Assembly (NCBI GenBank): GCA_015183035.1
Contig: JACZZP010000006.1
Span: forward strand, 62,001 to 126,000
DNA length: 64,000 nucleotides
DNA from: Meloidogyne chitwoodi
Lineage: Eukaryota; Nematoda; Chromadorea; Rhabditida; Meloidogynidae
Direction of reading: 5' to 3'
This document shows, piece by piece, positions 23,001 to 35,000 of this stretch. The notes beneath the pieces are model-generated. The model did no database searches, was not told the DNA's origin, and saw only the letters and a program-made list of their open reading frames with translations. Numbering within the stretch: position 1 is the first letter of the stretch; every line of letters begins with the position of its first letter. The translations under genes were made by a program, and so were the position numbers.

Positions 23001-26000
23001 AAATTTTATTATCTTTTTTTCAAGTTATGGACATCATGATATTCCAAACCAGCAGAATAACTATGGAGGTAATCCGGGGGGTTACGGTGGAGACTCTGGA
23101 GGAAAATACGGAGGATATGGACATTATGGAGGAAATGGCAGTCCTTTTCCTTACGCAAAGCATATGTAAAAAGAAAAATGATAGATTGAAAAAAATATTA
23201 ATTTGAATTATTGATATTATATTTTCTGTGAATATTAGGAATAAAACAAAAAATTTTGTTTATAAAATTCTCACCAGTTTCAGTAACAGCAGCATCACTT
23301 ACTGCAGAGCCAGCCCCATTAGAAACTTGAACAGAATATTTTCCAAAGTCACCATCATCTTTAAGTTCAGGAACCATTAGACGATAATGTCCATTTCCCA
23401 AATCCTCGCAAGGACCCAATGGACGTCCATCTTTGAACCATTGAACATTTGTCGGTTTACCATCAACTTCTACGTCCAAAACTAGAGGAGACCCCTAAAA
23501 ATATTTTTTAAAAATAAAGAGGAAAAGTAGAAAAAATACTTTAGGAAGATTCTGATCTTGCAAACCACGTTTAAATGTTGGCGCAGTTTCTTTAACCGCG
23601 GCTGAATTGAAAAAATTTTTTTACTAAATTAATTGTAAAACGCACGAATAACTGTTAGAGGTGCACCAGACCGAGCAGTACCCGCTGGGTTTGTTGCTAC
23701 ACACTCATAATAATTTCCATCATCGTTGGGGCCAATTGAGGGTAAATGAAGGCGTTGTGTGCCATCTGGTAAGGATTCAATTTTACCATCCTCTGGTCCA
23801 AGTTCTCGCCCATTTTTATACCTTAAATAATTTTTAAATTTGGTAGCTTATTTTAAAAAAAATATTTCAAACCATTTAACATCAGGTTTTGGCGTTCCAG
23901 AAATTTTACATTCGAAAATAGGTTCTTCCCCTTCTTTGGCCTGAACGGGTTTAAGCTGTTCAACAAATTCTGGAACCATTTCTTTTGGAATTTCTGGCAT
24001 CTTTTCTGCTAAAAGAACTCGAAGAGGAGCTTCTGTAGAAGCTTTCCCAGATGGATTGGTTGCTTCACATTTGTATAGGCCAGCATCAGTAATTCGAGCA
24101 GCAGGAAGTGTTAGGGTTGCTGTGCCATCCGGAAAAAGAGTTTGTTTAAAATGAACATCACCAGCGTCAATTGGTTCTCCATCCTAATATTTTAAAAAAT
24201 TTTTAAAATATTGATAAAAATTACCTTAAACCATTTGAGTGTAGGTGCAGGCTCTCCCTTTACAGTACATTCTAACTCAGCAGGAGCACCTTCTTGAGCA
24301 TGAACCTCTTGAAGTCCCTTAACAAATGTTGGTGGAGTAGGACCTTGCATTTCGGAAATTTCTGGTGTGTGAGCTGAGAAAAATTAAAATTAGAATTTTT
24401 AATAAATTATTACTTGAAACAGTTAAAGTAACATCACTCCAAACATCTCCATATTTATTACTGGCTTCACAGCGGTAATCATCCATATCCCCAAGTTGAG
24501 CATCGCTGACAACTAAACGTTGTGTCCCGTCAGGATGTGCTTCGATACGATAGCGGGGATTTGCTCCCTGGACGAGAAGTTGTTCACCTTTGTACCATTT
24601 AATCTCTGGGAAGGGCAATCCAGTAACTTTTCCTTCAAGAATACCAGTACCACCGGAAAAAGTTGTCAAAAATATAATTTTTAAAATAACATCTAACTTA
24701 CCAACACGGACGGTTATAGGACGTATAGGTTCAGTAAAATCGGGTGCCTCCCCATCAATAGGCAAACTGCCCTCTGCAGCAACAATAATTGGACCCTGTG
24801 AGGTTAAACAATAATTTAATTTTTTTGAAATCAGAATATTTTGAAAAAAAATCAGAATTTTGAAAAAAATCAGAATATTTTGAAAAAATCAGAATATTTT
24901 GAAAAAAATCAGAAATTTTGAAAAAATCAGAATATTTTGAAAAAATCAGAATATTTTGAAAAAATCAGAATATTTTGAAAAAAATCAGAAATTTTGAAAA
25001 AATCAGAATATTTTGAAAAAATCAGAATATTTTGAAAAAAATCAGAATATTTTAAAAAAATCAGAAATTTTGAAAAAAATCAGAAATTTTGGAAAAATCA
25101 GAATATTTTGAAAAAATCAGAATATTTTGAAAAAAATCAGAAATTTTGAATAAATCAGAAATTATGAAAAAAATCAGAAATTTTGAAAAAATCAGAATAT
25201 TTTAAAAAAATCAGAAATTTTGAAAAAAATCAGAAATTTTGAAAAAAATAAGAAATTTTGAAAAAATCAGAATATTTTAAAAAAATCAGAAATTTTGAAA
25301 AAAATCAGAAATTTTGAAAAAAATAAGAAATTTTGAAAAAATCAGAATATTTTGAAAAAATCAGAAATTTTGAAAAAAATCAGAAATTTTGGAAAAATCA
25401 GAATATTTTGAAAAAATCAGAATATTTTATTTAAATTACTTCAGTCCAAGCAGTTCCATATTCATTTTCAGCATCACACCTATATTCACCAGTATCCTCC
25501 ATTTCAGCATTTTTCAATGTTAAAATAATTGTTCCATCTTCATGGTATTCCATACTTAATCGGTCTGTTGCTGTGACCTATTTTTAGGAAAATTAAATAA
25601 AAAAAACTATTATTTTGCTTCATAGAACTCACAGGTCCGTAGCCTTGTCTACTCCATGTAATTGTAGGACGAGGACTTCCTTTGACTTTACAACGAAGTA
25701 CAACAGTACCGCCAATTGTTGTTGTTGCAGATTTGAGAAGTTCAACAAATTCAGGTGGTCCAGGGGCCATCTCGCCTCCCTCGGCTGGCGCTGAAAAGAA
25801 TTTTTTTTAATAAAAGTAAAAAAAGTTTAAATTTACCAATTACTCCAAGTTTTGCCTCTGTCCAAATTTGATTGCCATTAACATCTGTTGCAACACAGCG
25901 ATAAACTCCAATATGATCAAATTGAGCACATTCAAAAATTAAACGCTGAGTAAACCCATCAGAGCTTTGTTCAATTCGTAAAGCATATTGCAATAATTTA

Positions 26001-29000
26001 TTTGCTAAAATTGCCCCGTCTTTTAGCCAATCAAAGCTGAAAACATAAAAAACAATATTTTTTAAATTTTATCGAAAAATTATTTAAAAATTGATTTAAA
26101 ATTAATTATCACTCTCACCGTATTCCGCGTGCCGCTGTAGGAGCCAATTCACATTCAAATACAACATTTGTTGTTCCTTTTTGTACTTGCTGATCCAAAA
26201 GTTGTCGACGCCAAGAGAGAAATGTTTCTTCAATTGGTTGTTCAATAAAAAGTTGTTGGGCATAACGAAGAGGAGCACTTGTTTGAGCCTTTCCAATGGG
26301 ATTAACAGCTTCACAACGATATTCACCAATATCATCTTTTGAAGCGTGAAGGATGCGTAAACGAAGAGTGCCATCAGAAGATTGCTCCATTTGAATATTT
26401 GGTGAACTTTGAGGGAAAATTTGTTGACCATCGTGGAACCAGTGTATTTCTGGCTTTGAATCAGTTGCATTTACCTTAAAATATAAATTTAAAAAAATTT
26501 TTTTTTTAATTTTTTGCAATGTTTTTAACTCTTACCTGACAACTCATTTCCACTGATTCTCCTTCTTTCACTGTTTGAGGTTCCAATTTTTGTGTAAATA
26601 TTGGTTGAACTTGACCTTCTTTAATTGGTTCAACTTCTAGTTCTGTTGGGAATTTTAACGGAGCACTTGTATCATCTTTTCCAGCTTTATTAATAGCTTC
26701 ACATTTGTAAATACCTGCATCTTCTTTTTGTGCATTTGAAATAATTAATGTATGATGTCCTTTATCATCTTTTTTAGCCACGGCATGAATTCCATCGATA
26801 TGTATTGGTTCTCCATTTCGTGTCCAAGAAACTTCAGGTTCAGGCTTTCCTTGCACTGTACATTCCAAATTGACTTCTTTTTGTCCATGTTCAACTGTAA
26901 GTTCTTTAAGCAGTTCAGTAAAACGTGGAGCCTCAACATCCTCAATAACTCCAAATTTAGCTTGTGTTTCAGCTTGCCCTGCTTTATTGACAGCCTTGCA
27001 AGTATAGGTCCCAGCATCAGCAAGGTTGGCATCTTTTACTTCTAAACTATGTTGACCTTTTCCTTCCTCTTTAACAATAGTATGGACATTATCAACTTGC
27101 AAAGGCCATCCATCTTTGTTCCATTGAACTTCTGGCTCAGGTTTTCCAATCACTTCAACAGACATTTTTGCAGTTTCGCCTTCTTTAACTTCAACAGGTT
27201 TTAAACCATCAATAAACTTTGGTGCTTCCAATTCTTCAATAACAGCAAAATTGGTACGAGTTTCAGCAGAACCAGCCTTATTTACAGCTCTACAACTATA
27301 AGTGCCAGCATCAGAATTTTTTGCATCTTTAATTATTAGTTCATGTTTTCCATTTCCATCATCTGTAGCGATCGCATGAACACCATCGATTTGAACGGGT
27401 TGTCCATCTTTGAACCACTGAACTTGTGATAATGGTTTGCCTTTAACCTCAACTGACATTTTTGCCGTTTCTCCTTCTTTAACCTCTACAGGTGTTAACC
27501 CTTTAGTAAATTCTGGTGCTTCCAAATCTTCAATAACTCCAAATTTTGTTTGTGTTTCAGCCATTCCAACTTTATTTGTTGCTTTGCATGAATAAGTTCC
27601 AGCGTCTGTTGTATTTGCATCTTTTACTGTTAAACTATGCTGACCTTTTCCTTCCTCTTTAACGATAGTGTGGATATTATCAACTTGTAAAGGCAATCCA
27701 TCTTTGTTCCACTGAACTTCTGGCTCAGGTTTTCCAGTCACTTCAACAGACATTTTTGCCGTTTCGCCTTCTTTAACTTCAACAGGTTTTAAACCATCAA
27801 TAAACTTTGGCGCTTCCAATTCTTCAATAACAGCAAACTTTGCTTGAGATTCAGCTTCTCCAGCTTTATTAGTTGCTTTACAAATATAATTTCCAGCATC
27901 AGAAACTTTAGCATCTTTAATTAATAATTCATGTTTTCCATTTCCATCATCCGTAGAAATGATATGAACACCATCAATATTTACAGGATTTCCATCTTTG
28001 AACCACTGAACTTTTGGTGCTGGTTTACTATCCACTTGAACAGACATTTTGGCACTTTCGCCTTCTTTAATTTCAACAGGTTTTAAACCATCAACAAATT
28101 TTGGTGCTTCAAGCTGTTCAATAACTTGAAGTTGTGCTTGAGTACAACACTGTCCAGCCTTATTTTTTGCTTGACAAGTATAATTGCCTGCATCACGAAG
28201 CGTAGCGTTTTGAACTGTTAAACTGTGCTGATTATCCATGTCATGTCTTATAATGTGTTGTTGAGAATCAATTTCAACTGGAAATCCATCTTTGTACCTA
28301 AAAAGCAGAACAAACATAAAATAGAAATTAAAAAAAATTTTACCAAAATATTTCTGGTGAAGGCACTCCACTGACAACTACTGACATTTTTGCTGAATCA
28401 CCTTCTTTTACTTGTAATGGTTTCAATCCTTCAATAAATTTGGGTGTTTCTAACAGTTCCTCCACATTAACACGACCATCTGTTTTTGCCTGCCCTGCCT
28501 TATTTGTTGCTTGACAACTATAGAGCCCAGCATCACTAATTAAAGCATCGCGTAGTTGAATTACATAATGGCCCTTTTGTTCGTCACTTTCTTGTTGAAT
28601 TAATCGAATACCATCGAAATTGATTGGTTGCAAATCTTTTAGCCATTGTATTTGAGGCGTCGGTCGACCCTCCACAGTAACCGAAAATTCAACTGTTTCA
28701 CGTTCATGAATATTTATATCACGCAAAAGTTGAGTAAAAACTGGCGGGGCAAGATCCTCACGAATTGTTAATCGTCCTCGAGTTTCAGCCTCTCCTACTG
28801 TATTAACTGCTTTACAAGTATAAAGTCCAGATTCTGAAGGATTTGCATTATTAATTGAAACAGAATGTCGTTCTTGATTTTCATCTATAGCTTCACTAGT
28901 AATTTTTATACGTTGACCATCTCCATAAACAGGCTGTCCATCGCATGTCCATTGAACCTGTGGCTTTGGTTCACCAGAAACTGAACAAGTTAAAACAACA

Positions 29001-32000
29001 CATTCATTCTCACGAATGGAAATATCACGTAATGGTTGAGTAAATTCTGGTGCTTTTTGTTGTTGTTCTTCTTCTTTTTTATCAATTATTAGTTGTGCAT
29101 GACTACTATCTTGCCCTGACTGATTGCTTATTCGAATTCCATAATCTCCAGCATCTTCCATACGTGCATCTTCTATAATAAGCTTAAATTCTCCACTATC
29201 TCTATATTCAACTAGTCGAACATGTTGATCTACTGGAATTAAAGGTGCTCCATTTTTGAACCATTCCACATCTAACGGAAGTCCTGGCCGACCACCAGCA
29301 ACACGAACACCCATTTCTACTGTTTCGCCTTCACGAATTCGAGAACGTTTTAATGGTTCAATAATTCGAGGACGTTCCAAACTTGTCTCTTGTTCAATAA
29401 TTTTAGCTTCACATTGAACTTGTCCAATTTCATTGCGAGCAACTGCTCTATAAGTTCTAAAATCACTTTGCTGCATTTCTTTTATAACCATTCTCCATTG
29501 TATGTTAGTAGCATCATGTTGAATACTTACTCGAGTACCAGTCTGTATACGAAAGTTATCGTGTGCTGAGTAAAATTCAACTGTTGGCTGTGGAATCCCT
29601 TTTACATGGCATTCTAAAACTGCTTGTCCGCCTAATTGTGTTTGAAGATCAGTTAATGGACGAGTAAACATAGGTGCCATTTCTTAAAATTAAATTTATT
29701 TTGAATATATAAGATGCGGAAAATAGATTGGATGGTTAACGGGATAGAACCATCCTCGGAAAATGTCCCAAACCAGAGCACAACCGACTTAGCAACATTC
29801 GACCTAACTATTGGGTTATTTTTATTCATACATATATTTCCTCTAAAAATACCGTAATATTTATTTTTTATTTTACTCACCTTCAACACGAAGATTCGCT
29901 GAAGTCTCCGCCTTTCCTACTATATTTTCTGCAGTACAAGTATAGCAAGATTCATGAATTTTCTCCACACTTTCAATTATTAAACGTTGAACACCCTTAT
30001 CACTTTCGGTGCGTACTCCAGGCAGAGAATCCAAAGGTTTGCCATCACAAAGCCATCCAATTTGTGGTTCTGGTAGTCCAGTAACTTTACACTAAAAAAG
30101 TTATAAAGATATTTAATTCATTTAAATGTGTTTATTTTACCTCAAATGTAACTCTTTCGGTTAGTGGAACAGACTTGTCTTGTAATTTAACACTAAAATC
30201 AGGAAGTATTTCAACAGGTTTATCCAATGTTTCTTAAAAAAAGGAATAAAATTAAAAAGTTTCTTTAATTTTTTTTCTTTAAGATTACCAACAACAGTCA
30301 ATTCAGCTTCACATTGTGCTCTTCCCGCTTCATTTTCAACTACAACCGTATATTTTCCAGCATCTTCAGGTTCAACTGCATCAATAACTAATTCTGAAGT
30401 TGTAAATCCTTCAATTGTTTGTACTTGAACTCGAATTCTAGCAATTAATTCAATTTCCATTCCATCATGTAACCATTTACAACAAACACCTTTTGTATCA
30501 GGAACAACACATTCAAAAATTGCTTGATGTCCACGTTGAATTTTTGTATCTTTAATTTTTGTAATAAAAGCTGGTGCCATTATTGGAGTTGAAGTTCTCA
30601 TAGTTTCCATTAATTCTTCTTCAAGACGTTCCTCAACTTGAGAACCACTTTCTGATTCAGTAAACATGTCAGAAGTGTAAGTCTTAAAAAATAAAAAATA
30701 TTTTTACGTTAAAAAAGAGGTCGTCGGATAGTATTAAATTGAAAAATATTCTTAATTTTCAATAAAAATTGTAAAAACTTACAGCCATATTTGCTGTACA
30801 GGACACCTCTCCAGCATCATTCTCAGCCTTACAAATAATCTCTCCAACATGTCTTTCAGGATTAAATGAACGAATTGTTAAAGTTGAAGTATTCTGTAAG
30901 CAAAATTTTTTGATTTTAATGTTTTAAAATTTTTCTTTCTTTAATAATTTGAAATTATTTATAATTACCTCGGTTGTTGAAATAATTATTTCTTCTGTGC
31001 TGCTAACTATTTCTTGACTATTTATAAACCAAGTAATGGCAGGGCGTGGTTCTCCCGTGTAAACAACTTTGTGAACAACCTTAAAAAGAAGTAATAAAAA
31101 TAAAAAAATTTTTTTTTAATTACTTCTGAGCTCTGACGTGCCCGTACATTGCTGAGCCATTCGAGAAAGTCAGGTGGTTCACCACGAGGTAATACTCTCA
31201 AAGTTGCTTGTGAAGAGGCCTAAATTTTAAAATAAAAAATTTTTTCCTCGTTACCTTTCCAAATTCATTAACAGCCTCACATACAACACTACCCGAATAT
31301 TCTTGTGTAATATTTCTAATTAAAACTGTATATGTTGTTCCAGCAGTTGTTATCTTGCAGTTTTGACTTTCAATTAATTTATTTCCGTTAATAAACCAAG
31401 AAACTTGGGGCATTGGTTCGCCAAGTAAAACAGCCTTAAGTCGGAGTGTATCACCTTCTCTACAAGTTGCATCACATAGACCAGTCTTTAAAAATTATAA
31501 TTTTATTAAAATTACAATTTGCTTAAAAAAACCTCAAACTCAACAGGAACTGGTGCAACAACCACTAATTTACCATCAATAGAAGCTTCCCCCATTTTAT
31601 TAAAAGCAACACAGCGAATTGTGCCTGTCATATCACGTGTACAACCATGGATTTTAAGAGTATAAACGCCCGATTCATGAATCATTTCGGTATCTTCAGT
31701 TTGGTGAACCAATGTATTATTTATGTACCTTAAAGAAAGAAAATTGTGGAAAACTCTCGTTATAACGCCACTGTAATTAGGTGGCGTTATAACCGGAGTT
31801 TCTACCTACCATTTAGTGTTAGGTGTGGGATCTCCACTAATGATCAATTTAGCATTTAACCTTCAAAAAAAATTTTTTATTTTTTAAATATTTAAAAATT
31901 TACGAATCGCCTTCAGTTACAGTAATAGGCCCCAATTCAGAGAGAAACTGAGGTTTTCTCAGTGATTGACGCCTTTGGATACCAACATTGGCATTACATT

Positions 32001-35000
32001 CTATGGAATTATATTTTAAAAATTCAATTTTTTTCTTTTCTTAATTTACCACATTTCCCAAATTGGTTTTCTGCCTGAATAGTGATTCGGCCCTTATCAG
32101 CCATTTCAATTCGCAAAATTCTAAAAATTATATATATAAAATTTAAAAAAATAATTACGTCATTCTATAAACTCGATGATCAGCATCTCCTTCCTCAACG
32201 AGCTTAACACGGTCACTAGATTGAATTTCAACTCCATCACGAAACCATTTTACTGTTGGTTCGGGTCTGACACCTGAAGCTAATTGGGCTTCTAAAACCA
32301 ATGTTTGTTGGTCATCCATTAAACGATCCTATAGAAAAAATATTTTTTTAATTTCTCTTTAAAAAAAAGACCTCCAAATTGCGAGAAAATGTTGGGGGTA
32401 TTCCGATCTAAAAATTGTTTTAAAATTAAATTTTATTAAAAATATGTTAAATACTTCTTTAACAGCTAATTGGGCATTTTGTCTTTTCGTTCCAGCAGAG
32501 TTGTGCGCAATACACGAAAATTCACCAGCTTGTTCTTTTTTGACTTTAATAATTTCTAAAATGTGAGTATTTCCTTCTTTAGTGATCCGAATGTTGCTAA
32601 AAATTAAAAAGAGTATTTTTGATGCATCCTCTTATCTGAGGTTTACTTACTCTCCATCACTCAACGGCTTTCCATTCAACGTCCATTGCACTTCTGCTGG
32701 AGGCACAGTTTCCTCAATCCGTGTAACAAATTTTATATCAGCCCCTTCAGGCACTTGTTTATCGTCCATATCAGTAAGAAAACGGGGCAAACCAGCTTTT
32801 GGTTGAACTAAAAGATTTGCAAAAACTTCAGTAGCACCATGCACATTTTCAGCAACAACTTTTATTTCTCCAGTATGAATGTCAGCACGAGGATGAAATA
32901 ATCTGATTGAAGATTTTCCAGTATTAGTGTCATATTTTATTCGGAGTTTATCGCTAACAATTAAAGGTTCTCCTTTTAGGTACCTTAAGAAATTTTTTTT
33001 AATTTTTTAAATATATAAAAATTACCAAGTAACAGTTGGAACAGGCTCTCCATGCACTATTGCACTAAATTTAACTGATTCAACATCATCATAAACATCA
33101 TGATCCTGAGGTTGTCTACTAAAGTAAGGAGGTCCAGGAACACGTGCATTGACATGAATATTAGCCTCAGATTGTACTCCATCCCCTTGCCCATCTTGAG
33201 TAGCACGTAAAACAATTCTAGCCCCATTATGAGCAGATATTGTAGTTCGTGGAATTCGAAGTGTGTGTTCAGTTTGATCTCCAGTCTGACGAGTGTTAAT
33301 TTGTACGTTTTCATCTCCTCCTTCAACTGGTGTCCCATTTAATAGCCAACGAACATTGGGGGTTGGTATACCAACAATAATTGCACGTAATTCAGCAGTG
33401 TCATTCTCAAGGACCTTTGAATTTAATTTTTAAAGATGAGCCCTTCATAACCAAAAAATTAGTATTTTTATTTTACCGTTACATCAGCCAAATGTTTTTT
33501 TATTTGAACTGGAACATTTTCCGTTGAACTTTGTCCATTTTGAACTAATATTTTAATTTGTCCATTACTCTCAGAACGTCCATTTTCATTTTCTGCCTCA
33601 GCTTTGAGTTGTCCATTTTGACCAATTTGAATATTTGGAATACAAAGTCGACTTTGTCCGGGTGATTGTTCTATGCGAATTCCATCTTTTCCATTCTAGG
33701 TTTTATGATTTTAACAATTTTTAAAAAATTTTATTTAAAGTCAACCTCCAATGGTATATTGTTTTTGAACCATTTAATTGTTTGTGCGTCGGACACCTCA
33801 ACCTCTGCAATTAAATTTTCACCAGGGCGGCATTCTAAAACTGCGCCTTCCAATCCTTTTGTAAAAGTTGGCTTTAGGCCACCATAAAATTGAACTAAAA
33901 TTGAAAAAATATTCCTTCTTTTCCCCACATTAAATTTTTAACCTTCCATTGGTTCGCCCTGTGTTGCCAAGTCCTTTTGATCACCAACAATAATAACAAC
34001 GGGTACATTTTCAACTTTAGTTATTAAACTACTATCTTCTGATTCTTCAACATCACCACCATCAAAACGACCTTTTTTCATTGGTGGCCCTCCTGTAACA
34101 TTAAATTTGGCAGAAGAGGAAGATTCGCCTTCGGCATTAACAGCAATGCATTCAATTAGGCCAACATCCTCCATTCTGTTTTTTAATTAAAAATTTGATT
34201 AAAAATTTTTCTTCAATTTACCGGCATTTATTCAATTCTAAACGTCCAATTCCTCCTTCCTCTTGACTTAAAATTATTCTTCCATCTTTATCAGCATTAT
34301 GCAGTTCAACGCCATTTAATCGCCAAATAAATTTATTTATCGAAGGTTCAGCATCAACAAAAACTTCAAAAATGGCAGAATTTCCTTCATTCTCTGTTTT
34401 ATCAGAAAGTGGTTTTCGGAAAACTGGTGGCTGTTTTTTTCGTTCTGGAGGTAAAACAATTAATCTAGCTTTTGTTTCAAAACGTCCAATTGAATTTTCT
34501 GCCCTTCAATTTAAATAAAAAAAATTTCAATTTTAATTAATCTTTACCTGCACAAAACAGTTCCAGCAAAATGTGTTGAATCCAAAATTATTTTCTGTCC
34601 TGTTCCACCTTCGCTCGATTCTATAGAAATTACTCCTTGAGTTTGAGCATCCAATTTATTTCCATTAATAAACCAACTAAGCACAGGTGAAGGAGAACCA
34701 CGGGCAATTGCTTCAAATATAACCTGTTCTCCATGTTTAACAGTCTAAAAATAATTTAAAATTTATTTAAATTATTTATATTTTTAAAATTTGCCTGATC
34801 ATTAATTTCTTTAATAAAAGTAGGCGCACTCCTACTTTCTTCCTCTTCTGGTTCAACAGTCAGTCGAGCACGGCTTTCTGCTTGCCCATGGGCATTTTGT
34901 GCCCGACATAGTAATTCTCCATCGTGAGCGTCAATTTTACAGTCAGAAATTGTGAGGCGATAGTTAGACTCAAGTTGTCGAATTTCGACACCCCCAACTC

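Larger units (their letters stand above)
19950..23480 (-). other. Block of Ig domains lacking the disulphide cysteines
   Basis: Within unc-89, eight consecutive Ig domains (my numbers 33-40) have no cysteine at the F-strand position: they read YSVQVSNGAG, YKVVLSNSAG, YSVQIENDAG, YKILLENTAG, FEVQAINSAG, YKVILANRAG and YRIVFANPAG. Most also lack the B-strand cysteine. The core tryptophan (VKWYKNG, VKWFKNG) is kept, so these are I-set folds without the intradomain Cys pair. Neighbouring domains on both sides have the Cys. Confidence 0.7.

Noticed and set aside
24834..25430. Regular 20-bp repeat array as a possible CRISPR
   Set aside because: Units are contiguous with no unique spacers, lie in a eukaryotic intron, and vary as a minisatellite does.
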